Source: Arcobacteraceae bacterium (GTDB lineage Bacteria; Campylobacterota; Campylobacteria; Campylobacterales; Arcobacteraceae). From it: a stretch of 64,000 bases of DNA. The notes below the pieces were generated by a model. It ran no database searches. It worked only from the letters and a program-made list of their open reading frames with translations, and was not told where the DNA came from. The stretch covers positions 1 through 64,000 of the forward strand of contig JAIOSF010000021.1 in assembly GCA_021107755.1 (NCBI GenBank), written 5' to 3'. The translations under genes were made by a program, and so were the position numbers. Positions 47,883-58,504 of the stretch are shown one piece after another (the stretch's first letter is position 1; the number at the start of each line of letters is the position of its first letter).

Positions 47883-48425
47883 TTATTTAATTACGAATGA
47901 TGTGAAAAATATATCTACAACAGGATTTCTCTTTCTGTCATCATCACCTTCTGGAATTGCATCGTTAAGAATGTTATTAATCTCATCAATCATCTCCTCT
48001 TTTAACATTGCTTTTCCACCTACAGTTAAAAGCTCTTCACTACTTCTCGCACTAACTTGTCTAATTACAGAATCAATAATTTCAGCTTTTGTATCTTCTA
48101 ATATAGCTTCAATTGCAGGTTCAGTAGTTTTCATAGTAAAAGAAAGCTTCATAAGTTTTGCTCTACCTTTTGCATCAGTAATATTTAAAACTAAACTATC
48201 AATTTGTGCTTTAAATGTTTCACCAATATCCTCTTTTTTTGTAGTTTGTACTTGCTCAGTATTTGCTACTGGAGTATTTGTTTTTTCACCTAGCATACCT
48301 TTTGAATATAAGAAATATCCAATTCCCCCTACAGCAGCAAGTAAAACAACTATAAGTATTATTAAAATCATCATCATTGGATTTCCACCACTTTTTTTCT
48401 CTGCAACAACTTCTTCTTCAGTCAT
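47883..48425 (-). CDS. fliL: Flagellar basal-body protein FliL
   Basis: A membrane protein that surrounds the motor and supports stator function. It has 180 residues: a short cytoplasmic N terminus (MTEEEVVAEKKSGGNP), one membrane helix (about 17-40), a linker, and the periplasmic stomatin-like FliL domain from about 70 (FKAQIDSLVLNITDAKGRAKLMKLSFTMKTTEPAIE...). It ends with the family-typical DIFFTSFVIK. AGGAG precedes the start, and the preceding gene stops one base before it. Confidence 0.93.
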   Translation of the reverse strand: MTEEEVVAEKKSGGNPMMMILIILIVVLLAAVGGIGYFLYSKGMLGEKTNTPVANTEQVQTTKKEDIGETFKAQIDSLVLNITDAKGRAKLMKLSFTMKTTEPAIEAILEDTKAEIIDSVIRQVSARSSEELLTVGGKAMLKEEMIDEINNILNDAIPEGDDDRKRNPVVDIFFTSFVIK

Positions 48426-48426
48426 A

Positions 48427-48924
48427 TTAATTCTCCTCTTTATTTGTTTGTTCTTTTATTATTCTCATTTTTTTCATTATTAGAGTTGAAGTTTGAGTAT
48501 CTAGTTTTTTAAGTATCTTCATAACTCTTTTATCACTCATCCGTATCATTATATCAAATACTTCATCAATTTTACCGTTATTTATCATCTCATTAAAAAT
48601 ATTTATAACAACACCTAGTTTCATTTTATCATACATAGACATTGCTTTTGATGTTATTACTCTATTTATCTCATCTAATATTTTTTGGTTTTCACTTTTG
48701 AGTTTTTGAATATTTGCTTCAGATGCTTTAATACTCTTTTGTATATTTTCTAACTCTACTTTATTCTTTTGATACTCTAATTCTTTTTTCTCATAAAACT
48801 CATTAAGTTCATCTTTGATTGCAATGAGTTCTTGTTTCTCTTTATAAAGATCCCCTTGTTGTACATTGATTGCATAAAGTTGATTTATAAGAAGAAGTAA
48901 AAAAAGTATTTTTTTATGAAGCAT
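48427..48924 (-). CDS. MotE-like periplasmic flagellar protein (MgtE-N type domain)
   Basis: It has a signal peptide (about 1-18, LFLLLLINQLYA), a long coiled coil (about 28-95), and a C-terminal helical domain (about 100-160: YDKMKLGVVINIFNEMINNGKIDEVFDIMIRMSDKRVMKILKKLD) of the MgtE N-terminal type, as in MotE-like proteins. In Campylobacterota a homologue (Cj1496c by my recollection) is needed for motility, probably chaperoning the motor proteins in the periplasm. It overlaps fliJ upstream by 11 bases. Confidence 0.83.
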   Translation of the reverse strand: MLHKKILFLLLLINQLYAINVQQGDLYKEKQELIAIKDELNEFYEKKELEYQKNKVELENIQKSIKASEANIQKLKSENQKILDEINRVITSKAMSMYDKMKLGVVINIFNEMINNGKIDEVFDIMIRMSDKRVMKILKKLDTQTSTLIMKKMRIIKEQTNKEEN

Positions 48925-49339
48925 TTGTACCCTTTTTCTTTTGTATATGTTTTACTTGCATATATTCTGCTGAAGTTAACTCTTCTTGCTTTATAATTTG
49001 TTTTAATTTTTCTTTTTTCTGTTCTTGCAATATATAATTAAATTGTTCACTCTCTTTATTTAAATCAATTATTATATTGTTGTAGTGTTCAACTTGTTGT
49101 AAATAATGAAGTTTTTTTCTACCTAATTGAATCATATGTTCTTTCATTGTGTCTTTATGGATTTGCAAAACTCGAAAATCTGAGATAGCACCCATAACAT
49201 TAACACTTGCAGAGTTTAAATCATGATTTGTTTGAGACAACTCTTTATTAATATAATCTATTTTTGAAACAAGTTGCTGTTTTAATAATACTTGTTGATT
49301 TATCTGTTGTTGTTTTAACTTATAAATTTTTTCTATCAT
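48914..49339 (-). CDS. fliJ: FliJ-like flagellar export coiled-coil protein
   Basis: In flagellar export FliJ links the ATPase FliI to the gate FlhA. This 141-residue protein is almost entirely coiled coil (MIEKIYKLKQQQINQQVLLKQQLV...), with the heptad pattern and size of FliJ, and it is encoded between fliQ and a motE-like gene. Family sequence conservation is low, so the call rests on shape and context. ATG 49339 overlaps the fliQ stop (ATGA) and is preferred over the upstream ATG 49372 inside fliQ. Confidence 0.75.
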   Translation of the reverse strand: MIEKIYKLKQQQINQQVLLKQQLVSKIDYINKELSQTNHDLNSASVNVMGAISDFRVLQIHKDTMKEHMIQLGRKKLHYLQQVEHYNNIIIDLNKESEQFNYILQEQKKEKLKQIIKQEELTSAEYMQVKHIQKKKGTNAS

Positions 49340-49602
49340 TGTGTTTTTCCAAATGTGATTATAATATCCCAAAGCTCATAAGTATATTGTTCTATATGAT
49401 CCCCAACCCATGGAAGACTTACAACTATAAACACAGATACAATAATCATTTTAGGAACAAAAGCAAGTGAAGCATCACTAATTTGTGTAACGGCTTGAAA
49501 GATACTAATAATTAAACCAATAATCATACTAACAATTAGTGAAGGTAGTCCAAGAAGTAAAATGATTTTTACAGTGCTTTGAGATATTGCTATTAAATCC
49601 AT
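49336..49602 (-). CDS. fliQ: Flagellar type III export gate protein FliQ
   Basis: A two-helix membrane component of the export gate. It has 88 residues: MDLIAISQSTVKIILLLGLPSLIVSMIIGLIISIFQAVTQISDASLAFVPKMIIV includes the family core GLIISIFQAVTQI-x-D-x-x-L-x-F-x-P-K. It is intact, starts one base after the end of the acidic protein's gene, and overlaps fliJ. Confidence 0.95.
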   Translation of the reverse strand: MDLIAISQSTVKIILLLGLPSLIVSMIIGLIISIFQAVTQISDASLAFVPKMIIVSVFIVVSLPWVGDHIEQYTYELWDIIITFGKTQ

Positions 49603-49603
49603 A

Positions 49604-49969
49604 CTACTCTTTTATTTTAATTGTAATCTCAATAGTTTTGTTGTTTAACAATTCACTTAAAAGCTTAGATAAACTTGCACTACTCATATCTTGTTCTATA
49701 GATACTGAACTTTCCAAAGGTTCACTTGGAATTGGTTCATTTTCAATAGAATCTTCTTCCTCTAAGCTATTTACTTCTGATATGTTTTCTGTCTCTTGAT
49801 TATTATCTTCTTCCGAAGACTCATCATTAATCGTATCCTCAAAATGATCTTCAATAGTAATTCCATCTAGGTCAAAATCTTCACTTAAAGTATCATTAGG
49901 TTCTTTCCCTAAAGCATCTAGTACATCAGATTCAATGAGTGCATCTAATTGTGATAGTTCATTATCCAT
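49604..49969 (-). CDS. Highly acidic hypothetical protein in flagellar cluster, 121 aa
   Basis: I do not recognise this protein. Residues about 10-95 are extremely rich in Glu, Asp, Ser and Asn with hardly any basic residues, probably disordered. The last about 25 residues (SASLSKLLSELLNNKTIEITIKIKE) form a helix plus a basic strand, which could be a binding element. No cysteines, no signal peptide. The start has AAGGAATTATAAA upstream and the stop is one base before fliQ, so it is in the flagellar transcript; an adaptor or chaperone role is conjecture. Confidence 0.7.
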   Translation of the reverse strand: MDNELSQLDALIESDVLDALGKEPNDTLSEDFDLDGITIEDHFEDTINDESSEEDNNQETENISEVNSLEEEDSIENEPIPSEPLESSVSIEQDMSSASLSKLLSELLNNKTIEITIKIKE

Positions 49970-49987
49970 TTTATAATTCCTTATTCT

Positions 49988-50416
49988 CTAGTTAAGAGAT
50001 TTACTAATAGCCTCTAGAGTATCATCCTCTAACATATCCTCTATAGAAGTGATTTCATGTGCTTTAGGTTTTGAATTTTCTATAAATTCTAACCTTTTTT
50101 CTATATGAATCATAAGGTCTTTATAGGTTCTAATGCTAACATCCCCCATACCATAATGGTCTAAATATTTTTGTGTTATCCCATCTTTTGGTATTAAGAA
50201 TTTAAAGAGTTTAGTCGTTACACTGTCTTCTATAATTTTATTTTGATCGATTATAAATATTTGAGTAGGATCTTCTTCAATAAGCTCTTCAAGATCATAA
50301 AGGTACTCAACATCAATAACTTCACCATCTCCAATTTTAAACCGTATATTCCCATGGTCTAAAATTTTATGAATTTCCATTTTAAAAGATAGTTCACCGT
50401 AAATATATATATTCAA
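49988..50416 (-). CDS. Hypothetical protein at the head of the flagellar cluster, 142 aa
   Basis: I do not recognise this protein. It is soluble, mixed alpha/beta (MNIYIYGELSFKMEIHKIL, IFIIDQNKIIED, KLFKFLIPKDGITQKYLDHYGMGDVSIRTYKDLMIHIEKRLEFI), with an acidic C-terminal helix (SIEDMLEDDTLEAISKSL). That C-terminal segment resembles in character the N-terminal segment of the next gene product (LDALIESDVLDALG). First gene of the - strand flagellar operon, divergent from flgI across 99 bases. The function is inferred to be flagellar only by position. Confidence 0.7.
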   Translation of the reverse strand: MNIYIYGELSFKMEIHKILDHGNIRFKIGDGEVIDVEYLYDLEELIEEDPTQIFIIDQNKIIEDSVTTKLFKFLIPKDGITQKYLDHYGMGDVSIRTYKDLMIHIEKRLEFIENSKPKAHEITSIEDMLEDDTLEAISKSLN

Positions 50417-50515
50417 AATAAACCTTATTAAATTATTTTCAATTATTATATCTAGAATTTATTAAAGTTTAGATAAAATGTTTTCAATTACAAAAATAGT
50501 ATAGGGTGTTTAATT

Positions 50516-51589
50516 TTGAAAAATATTTTATTAGTTTTTTTTATATCGTTAACTATTTATGGTCAAACGATTAAAGATATATCAAACATTGTTGGGATAA
50601 GAGATAATCAGCTAGTTGGTTATGGTTTGGTAGTTGGGGCAAGAGCTGGTGGAGATGGTGATATCTCAAAACAAACATTACAAAATCTTTTGCGAAATGC
50701 CAATATAAAAATTGATGCTCCTGATGCTGGAGATACGGGTGCAGTTATTGTAACAGCTACTCTTCCCCCTTTTGCTAGACAAGGGGATAAGCTGAAAGTT
50801 GAAGTCTCTTCTTTAGATGGTGCAAATTTGGATGGTGCAAAACTTTTAGTAACTCAGCTTAAAGGAATCGACGGAAAAATCTATGCCTTAGCCCAAGGGA
50901 CAATTATTGGGGTTACTGATGAAAACACTAGGGGTAGAAGAGGTTCTGAGTCTAAAACTGGATATATCTATGATGGTGGTATTGTAGAAAATGAAGTTCT
51001 TTATAATTTAAGGGATGAAAAATCCATTACTCTTAGCTTGTTAGAACAAAATGCTAAAATAGCAGCACGAATTGAAGAAAAAATCAATGCTAAGTTTGGT
51101 AAAAATATCGCAATGGCTTACGATACAAGAACAATTGATGTTGTAAAACCAGAAGGTATTTCAATAGTTCGATTTATTGCTCAGATAGAGAGTATAGAAA
51201 TAGATAGTATGATGAAGAAAAAAGTGATTATTGATCCAGTAAAAGAGATAATAGTTGCTGGCTCTGATATAACTGTGAGTCCAGTTACTGTCTCCAGAGA
51301 AAATTTTACATTAAGAATTAAAAGATCGAATCTCAGTGATAAAGAGTGGGCAGATCCTGCTGTAAATATGGGAACTGATATAGGGGATGAAGCAAAGATT
51401 CAAAAAATTGATGGAGTACAAGAGGTTGACATAGACAATGCACTTATAAATTCAAAAAATCAACCTACTGTTTCAGATTTGATGAAAGCAATGAAAACTA
51501 TGAAATTAGACATAACTGAGATTATTGAAACTATTAAAATGATAGATGACCTTGGTGCAATTAATGCAGATGTAGAGATGGTGAAATGA
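50516..51589 (+). CDS. flgI: Flagellar P-ring protein FlgI
   Basis: It forms the ring in the peptidoglycan layer around the rod. It has 357 residues with a signal peptide (about 1-16, MKNILLVFFISLTIYG). Conserved stretches are NIVGIRDNQLVGYGLVVG, LPPFARQGDKLKVEVSSLDGANLDGAKLLVTQL, DAVNV-like IDVVKP, and a C-terminal NADVEMVK. The start is TTG at 50516 after ATAGGGTG. It is followed after one base by fliM, and flgJ, which I expect after flgI in Campylobacter, is absent here. Confidence 0.96.
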   Translation: MKNILLVFFISLTIYGQTIKDISNIVGIRDNQLVGYGLVVGARAGGDGDISKQTLQNLLRNANIKIDAPDAGDTGAVIVTATLPPFARQGDKLKVEVSSLDGANLDGAKLLVTQLKGIDGKIYALAQGTIIGVTDENTRGRRGSESKTGYIYDGGIVENEVLYNLRDEKSITLSLLEQNAKIAARIEEKINAKFGKNIAMAYDTRTIDVVKPEGISIVRFIAQIESIEIDSMMKKKVIIDPVKEIIVAGSDITVSPVTVSRENFTLRIKRSNLSDKEWADPAVNMGTDIGDEAKIQKIDGVQEVDIDNALINSKNQPTVSDLMKAMKTMKLDITEIIETIKMIDDLGAINADVEMVK

Positions 51590-51590
51590 T

Positions 51591-52691
51591 ATGGCAGAGT
51601 TTTTAAGTCAAGATGAAATTGATGCGCTATTAGACATAGCCGATGAAGATGGTGGTTTAGAAGAGATACCTGAAGATTCAGTTCCAACTTCTAAAGATAA
51701 AAGCTATGCTATTTATGACTTTAAAAAACCAAATAGGATATCAGCAGATCAGATGAAAGCTTTTAATGCGTTGCATGACAAAATGTTAAGAGCAACAATT
51801 ACTGATCTTTCTGCGATGTTAAGAAAAATTGTTGATGTAAAACTCTATAGTATTGAACAGATGACTTATGGGGAGTTTATTTTATCAATTCCTCAAATAA
51901 CAAGTTTAAATACTCTGTCAATAAGACCTTTAGAGGGTAGAATTGTTATGGAGTGTAACCCTGCAATTAGTCATAAAATTATTGCACATTTACTTGGAAA
52001 TGGTGATAGTACATTAACTGACTCTACAGAGAAAGAGTTAACGGAGATAGAACTAGAAGTATTTAATCATTTTTATCAACTTATTACAAAACATCTGAAA
52101 AAAGCTTGGGAAGATGTAGCAACAATCAATTTTAAAACAGAAAGTATGGATACAAATGCAAATGCTATTCAAATTATTTCAGATCATGAGATTGTTTTAT
52201 TGGTTGTTTTTGAGATAACAATTGATGATGAGTCTGGGTTTTTATCAATTTGTTATCCTATTTCTTACATAGAGTCTTTATTAAATGTAATCGTTGAAAA
52301 AATATTTGCTGAAGCAAAAAATAGAAAAGTAAGTAAGCAAAAAGATATTAATGCACTTATGTCTGGTTCAAAAATGAAAATTGATGCTATGTTAGCAGAA
52401 ACAGAACTTTCTATAAAAGACTTATTAAATTTAAAAGAGAATGATGTAATTGTATTTAGTAAAAATGCAAGTAGTTCATCTTCAAAAATTTATATTAATA
52501 ATAAAGAGAAATGGTCAGCAGTTTCTGGTTCATCAAATAATAGAAAAGCAATACAAATACAATCAAATATAGATCATGAAAAAATGGAAACATTGCGTTC
52601 ATTAAAAGGTTTACATGAAGAGCGTGTAGAGAAAACAAGACAGGCAAATGAAGCCATTGCAAGACTGATTGCTACACGGGATGAATTTTAG
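51591..52691 (+). CDS. fliM: Flagellar motor switch protein FliM
   Basis: The C-ring subunit that binds CheY-P and sets rotation direction. It has 366 residues. The N-terminal EFLSQDEIDALLDIADE is the CheY-binding peptide; the middle CheC-like domain spans about 50-240 (MLRATITDLSAMLRKIVDVKL...SIPQITSLNTLSIRPLEGRIVMECNP). The C-terminal SpoA domain is at about 255-325 (AMLAETELSIKDLLNLKENDVIVFSK), with a 40-residue tail. It starts one base after flgI. Confidence 0.96.
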   Translation: MAEFLSQDEIDALLDIADEDGGLEEIPEDSVPTSKDKSYAIYDFKKPNRISADQMKAFNALHDKMLRATITDLSAMLRKIVDVKLYSIEQMTYGEFILSIPQITSLNTLSIRPLEGRIVMECNPAISHKIIAHLLGNGDSTLTDSTEKELTEIELEVFNHFYQLITKHLKKAWEDVATINFKTESMDTNANAIQIISDHEIVLLVVFEITIDDESGFLSICYPISYIESLLNVIVEKIFAEAKNRKVSKQKDINALMSGSKMKIDAMLAETELSIKDLLNLKENDVIVFSKNASSSSSKIYINNKEKWSAVSGSSNNRKAIQIQSNIDHEKMETLRSLKGLHEERVEKTRQANEAIARLIATRDEF

Positions 52692-52737
52692 AGGTTTAAT
52701 AGAGATATAGTTTATTAGTTTTTTATAAAAATTTTAG

Positions 52738-52743
52738 TATAAT
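52738..52743 (+). promoter_or_regulatory. Candidate -10 element of the aminotransferase operon
   Basis: TATAAT within TTTTAGTATAATCG, about 35 bases before the start at 52778, in the gap after fliM. The following genes (aminotransferase to carA) are closely spaced, so this may serve them all down to the terminator at 57679. Confidence 0.45.
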
Positions 52744-52777
52744 CGCCTATAAATAATGAATAATTTAAAGGACAGAT

Positions 52778-53875
52778 ATGCTTTTAACTCCTGGCCCAAC
52801 CGCCGTACCTGAGTTTGTTCGAACTGCAATGTCAGGTGAAACACTTCACCATAGAACACCAGAGTTTGAAAATATATTTAAAAATACAAGAGAACTGCTT
52901 TTAGAGATGTTAGATATGCCAGAAGTTGTGATGTTAGCTTCTTCAGGAACAGGAGCTATGGAAGCTTGTGTTACAAACCTTACTCATAAAAAAGCTCTTA
53001 CAATAAATAGTGGGAAATTTGGTGAGAGATTTGGAAAAATAGCTCAAGCACATAATATCCCTTTTGTTGAATTAAAATACGAATGGAATACTCCAACTTC
53101 TGTAGAAGATGTTGTAAAAGTAATTTCAGGTGATAGTGATATTGATGCTGTATTTATACAAATATGTGAAAGTGCTGGGGGATTAAGACATCCAGTCGAA
53201 GCACTAGCAGAAGCAGTAAAAAAGATTAATAAAGATATTATGGTAGTTGCTGATGGGATTACTGCTGTTGGTGTTGAAAAAATAGATACAGCCAATATTG
53301 ATGCGCTTATTACTGGAAGCCAAAAAGCCCTTATGTTACCACCTGGACTTGCTATGATTGGTTTTAGTACTGTAGCAGTTAAGAAGATAGAGGCAAAAAG
53401 TTATGGATATTATTTTAATCTTGCAACAGAGATAAAAAAGCAAAGAGAAAATACAACAGCATGGACTGCTGCAACAACTCTTATAATAGGGCTAGGGGCT
53501 ATTTTAGAAAAATTGAAAGAAGATGGTTTTGATAAATTATATGAAAAAACTTCTTTAAGAGCTAAGGCTACAAGAGAGGCTTTATTAGCAATTGGACTAG
53601 AAGTTTATCCAGCAACTCCAGCAGATGCAATGACAACGATATATTCAGAAAAGTCAAATGAGATAAGAAAAATACTTAAAGAAGAATTTGATTTAAATAT
53701 TGCAGGTGGACAAGATCACTTAAAAGGGAAAATATTTAGAATTAATCATATGGGACTTGTTGCAGACTATGAAGCTGTATGGGCCGTGAATACTATTGAG
53801 AAAGCATTAGATAAATTAGGAATAAGAGATTTTGATGGTACGGCTAATAAAATATTTATGGAGATTAACTCTTAA
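52778..53875 (+). CDS. Class V aminotransferase (serine-pyruvate / alanine-glyoxylate type)
   Basis: A PLP-dependent aminotransferase of 365 residues. It opens with MLLTPGPTAVPEFV and has HHRTPEFENIF, ASSGTGAMEA (phosphate loop at 55-64), ADGITAVG with the cofactor Asp159, and the PLP lysine Lys183 in ALITGSQKALMLPPG. Family members use serine, alanine or phosphoserine as amino donor; a role in serine or glycine metabolism is likely but the substrate is not decidable. AAAGGACAG precedes the ATG. hisZ begins three bases after the stop. Confidence 0.9.
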   Translation: MLLTPGPTAVPEFVRTAMSGETLHHRTPEFENIFKNTRELLLEMLDMPEVVMLASSGTGAMEACVTNLTHKKALTINSGKFGERFGKIAQAHNIPFVELKYEWNTPTSVEDVVKVISGDSDIDAVFIQICESAGGLRHPVEALAEAVKKINKDIMVVADGITAVGVEKIDTANIDALITGSQKALMLPPGLAMIGFSTVAVKKIEAKSYGYYFNLATEIKKQRENTTAWTAATTLIIGLGAILEKLKEDGFDKLYEKTSLRAKATREALLAIGLEVYPATPADAMTTIYSEKSNEIRKILKEEFDLNIAGGQDHLKGKIFRINHMGLVADYEAVWAVNTIEKALDKLGIRDFDGTANKIFMEINS

Positions 53876-53878
53876 ATT

Positions 53879-55979
<2,101 letters not shown>

Positions 55980-55987
55980 GAAAAAAT

Positions 55988-56539
55988 ATGAAATTAAAAA
56001 AACAACATACTCCTTACATATCAAGAAAAATAACAAAAGATATAGTAAATGCAGATTTTATAGAAGTTAGAAAAGAAAAAAACAGTATAACGCAAGAGTG
56101 TGAGAGAATTTTAAATGAAGATATACAAAAAGAGATAGATCTTGATGAGGCGGTAAATGAACTTCTTGAAAATCAAGAAGATGAGATAGAGTTTTACAAA
56201 GCAGATTATAGACAGCTTTTTTGGATGACAAAAAAAAGAATGGCAAATGAATTTGGAGTAAATCTAAATTTTGAGGATAGATTTTCAAATATTGCACATA
56301 GTATTATGGATTATTTATATGAAGAAGATTTTATCCATTTTACTGTAAATGACAATCAAGTGAAAAATCTGATTGCAAATTCAATAAACGAATTTATAAA
56401 AGGGTATGATGAAGCAGATACTGCTGCATACGAAAAAATTAAAAGTTATAAGAGAAAACTTATACCAGGGACTGAAGATTATGATATAGTATTTAATAGA
56501 TTATATGAAGAAGAGTTAATGAAAAAAGGTTTGATATAA
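55988..56539 (+). CDS. DUF507 family protein
   Basis: A conserved protein of unknown function typical of Campylobacterota and some deltaproteobacteria. It has 183 residues, is soluble and helical, with two similar halves: each has a stretch of type ISRKITKDIVN...ECERIL and ANSINEFIKGYDE, consistent with the tandem DUF507 repeat. No catalytic motif is visible. AGGAAAAAAT precedes the ATG. Genes on both sides (purA, carA) concern nucleotide synthesis, but that may be chance. Confidence 0.85.
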   Translation: MKLKKQHTPYISRKITKDIVNADFIEVRKEKNSITQECERILNEDIQKEIDLDEAVNELLENQEDEIEFYKADYRQLFWMTKKRMANEFGVNLNFEDRFSNIAHSIMDYLYEEDFIHFTVNDNQVKNLIANSINEFIKGYDEADTAAYEKIKSYKRKLIPGTEDYDIVFNRLYEEELMKKGLI

Positions 56540-56550
56540 AAAGGGATAGT

Positions 56551-57672
56551 ATGGAAAACATTTATATATATTTTGAAAATGGCACATTTTTAAGCGGAAA
56601 ATCTTTTGGTGCTGCAGGGACTGCTGTAGGAGAGATAGTATTTAATACTTCTATGACAGGATATCAAGAGATCATTACAGATCCTAGTTATGCGGGACAA
56701 TTTGTAACTTTTACAGCTCCAGAGATTGGAAATGTAGGGGTAAATGAGAATGATAATGAAAGTAAAAAAGCACATTGTAAAGGTGTATTTGTAAGAAGTT
56801 ATAATGAATTTCATTCAAATTTTAGAGCAGAAAAAAGTTTAGCAGAGTTATTAAAAGAGAATAATACATTAGGTATTTGTGAAATTGATACAAGATATAT
56901 AACTAAAATGTTACGAGATGAAGGTGCTATGATGATGATAGCATCAACAGAAGTTTCATCAAAAGAGGAACTAAAATCAAAACTTGAACAAAGTCCAAGA
57001 ATTGAAGATATAAATTATATAGAGCAGGTAAGTACACAAGAATCATATATTCATAAATATGGTGCATGGAATATGGATACAATGTCATATAATAAAGCAA
57101 TGATGAGTGATAAAAAAGTAGTAGTTATAGATTTTGGTGTAAAGCGAAATATTTTAAACGAACTAGTAGAATCAGGACTAGAAGTTGAAGTTGTACCAAG
57201 TGATTTTAATGCAGATGATTTAATTCAAAGATTTGAGAATAAAGAGATAGGTGGAGTTTTTTTAAGTAATGGACCAGGTGATCCACTTACTTTAACAAAA
57301 GAAAAAGCTCAGGTGCAAAAACTAATAGATAAAGATATCCCAATGTTTGCTATATGTTTAGGACATCAAATGTTAAGTATAGCACATGGACATGACACAT
57401 ATAAGTTACCATTTGGACAACATGGTGGTAACCACCCAGTTCAAAATAGTACTAGTGTAGTTGAGATAACTGCCCAAAATCATAACTATAATGTACCAAC
57501 AAGTATAAAAGAGATTGCAGATGTAACACATATAAATCTTTTTGATAATACAATTGAGGGTGTAAAGTATAAAAATAAACCAATATTTTCAGTACAACAT
57601 CACCCCGAAGCAAGTCCTGGCCCACATGAAAGTAAATATGTATTTAAAGAGTTTGCATCACTCGTTAAATAG
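56551..57672 (+). CDS. carA: Carbamoyl-phosphate synthase small subunit (glutaminase)
   Basis: It hydrolyses glutamine and passes ammonia to CarB for arginine and pyrimidine synthesis. It has 373 residues. The N-terminal domain (GTAVGEIVFNTSMTGYQEIITDPSYAGQ) is followed by the class I glutamine amidotransferase domain with the nucleophile in FAICLGHQML (Cys near 269), GGNHPV and the His/Glu of HHPEASPGP. carB is not adjacent. AAAAGGGATAGT precedes the ATG, and a strong terminator follows. Confidence 0.97.
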   Translation: MENIYIYFENGTFLSGKSFGAAGTAVGEIVFNTSMTGYQEIITDPSYAGQFVTFTAPEIGNVGVNENDNESKKAHCKGVFVRSYNEFHSNFRAEKSLAELLKENNTLGICEIDTRYITKMLRDEGAMMMIASTEVSSKEELKSKLEQSPRIEDINYIEQVSTQESYIHKYGAWNMDTMSYNKAMMSDKKVVVIDFGVKRNILNELVESGLEVEVVPSDFNADDLIQRFENKEIGGVFLSNGPGDPLTLTKEKAQVQKLIDKDIPMFAICLGHQMLSIAHGHDTYKLPFGQHGGNHPVQNSTSVVEITAQNHNYNVPTSIKEIADVTHINLFDNTIEGVKYKNKPIFSVQHHPEASPGPHESKYVFKEFASLVK

Positions 57673-57678
57673 TTTTAT

Positions 57679-57709
57679 AAAAGGGCAACTGGTAAGTTGC
57701 CCTTTTTTT
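57679..57709 (+). terminator. Intrinsic terminator after carA
   Basis: AAAAGGGCAACT, loop GGTA, AGTTGCCCTTTTTTT: a perfect 12-bp stem and a U-tract, seven bases after the carA stop. It ends the aminotransferase-to-carA transcript and separates it from proC-proA. Confidence 0.92.
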
Positions 57710-57730
57710 ATAGAGATATAGGAGAAAAAT

Positions 57731-58495
57731 ATGAATAAAGAAACAGTGACATTTATAGGTAATGGAAATATGGCATTATCAATAGCACTTGGATTAAAAG
57801 AGATATTTAATATTGAGGTAGTAGGAAGAAGTAGAGAGAGCATAGAAAAGTTTGAAAAGAAGTTAGGTGTACAAGTAAAAAAACATCTTCTTGATGATTT
57901 TGATATAACAAATAAGGTAATAATACTTTGTGTGAAACCTGCAAATATTCAAGAGGTTGCAATACAATTAAGTGGAGTTGCAAGTGAGCTATACTCAGTA
58001 TTAGCAGGTACAACATTAGAGATGCTAAAAGAAAATATTAAATCTTATGCAACTGTAAGAGTTATGCCAAATTTAGCTGCGAGTGTAGGTGGGTCAATGA
58101 CAACTTTGACGGGTGATGAAAAGTTAAAAGAGAAATCATGTAAACTATTTGAATCAATAGGGGAAACATTGTGGTTACATTCTGAAAAAGAGTTAGATAT
58201 AGCAACCGGTGTAGCAGGAAGTGGTCCCGCGTATTTAGCACTTGTACATGAGGCTTTATGTGATGGTGCAGTGAAACAAGGTATGAAAAGAACAGATGCT
58301 ATTAAAGTAGCAAATGGTTTATTTAAAGGATTTGGAGACTTAGTAGCTATAACACCAGCAACACATATAAAAGATGGTGTAATGAGCCCTGGGGGAACAA
58401 CAGCAGCTGCATATGCAAGTTTAGAAAAAGGTAATGTTCGGTTTAGTTTTATAGATGCAGTTGAATCAGCTTTTAAAGTTACTCAAAAAAAATAG
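57731..58495 (+). CDS. proC: Pyrroline-5-carboxylate reductase
   Basis: The last step of proline synthesis, reducing pyrroline-5-carboxylate with NAD(P)H. It has 254 residues. The Rossmann start VTFIGNGNMALSIALGL lies near residues 5-21, VRVMPNLAASVGGSMT is in the middle, and the C-terminal signature VAGSGPAYLALVHEALCDGAVKQGM and SPGGTTAAAYASLE are present. GGAGAAAAAT precedes the ATG. It is followed after nine bases by proA; proB is not adjacent. Confidence 0.95.
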   Translation: MNKETVTFIGNGNMALSIALGLKEIFNIEVVGRSRESIEKFEKKLGVQVKKHLLDDFDITNKVIILCVKPANIQEVAIQLSGVASELYSVLAGTTLEMLKENIKSYATVRVMPNLAASVGGSMTTLTGDEKLKEKSCKLFESIGETLWLHSEKELDIATGVAGSGPAYLALVHEALCDGAVKQGMKRTDAIKVANGLFKGFGDLVAITPATHIKDGVMSPGGTTAAAYASLEKGNVRFSFIDAVESAFKVTQKK

Positions 58496-58504
58496 AGGAA
58501 AATT

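Noticed and set aside
47902-48483. 193-codon + strand frame opposite fliL
   Set aside because: Hydrophobic antisense shadow; fliL is clearly the coding strand, with a ribosome-binding site and conserved domain.
50417-50515. Sigma54 or sigma28 promoters for the divergent flagellar genes
   Set aside because: I could not find GG-N10-GC (-24/-12) or a clear FliA box; only AT-rich sigma70-like hexamers are present, too weak to call.
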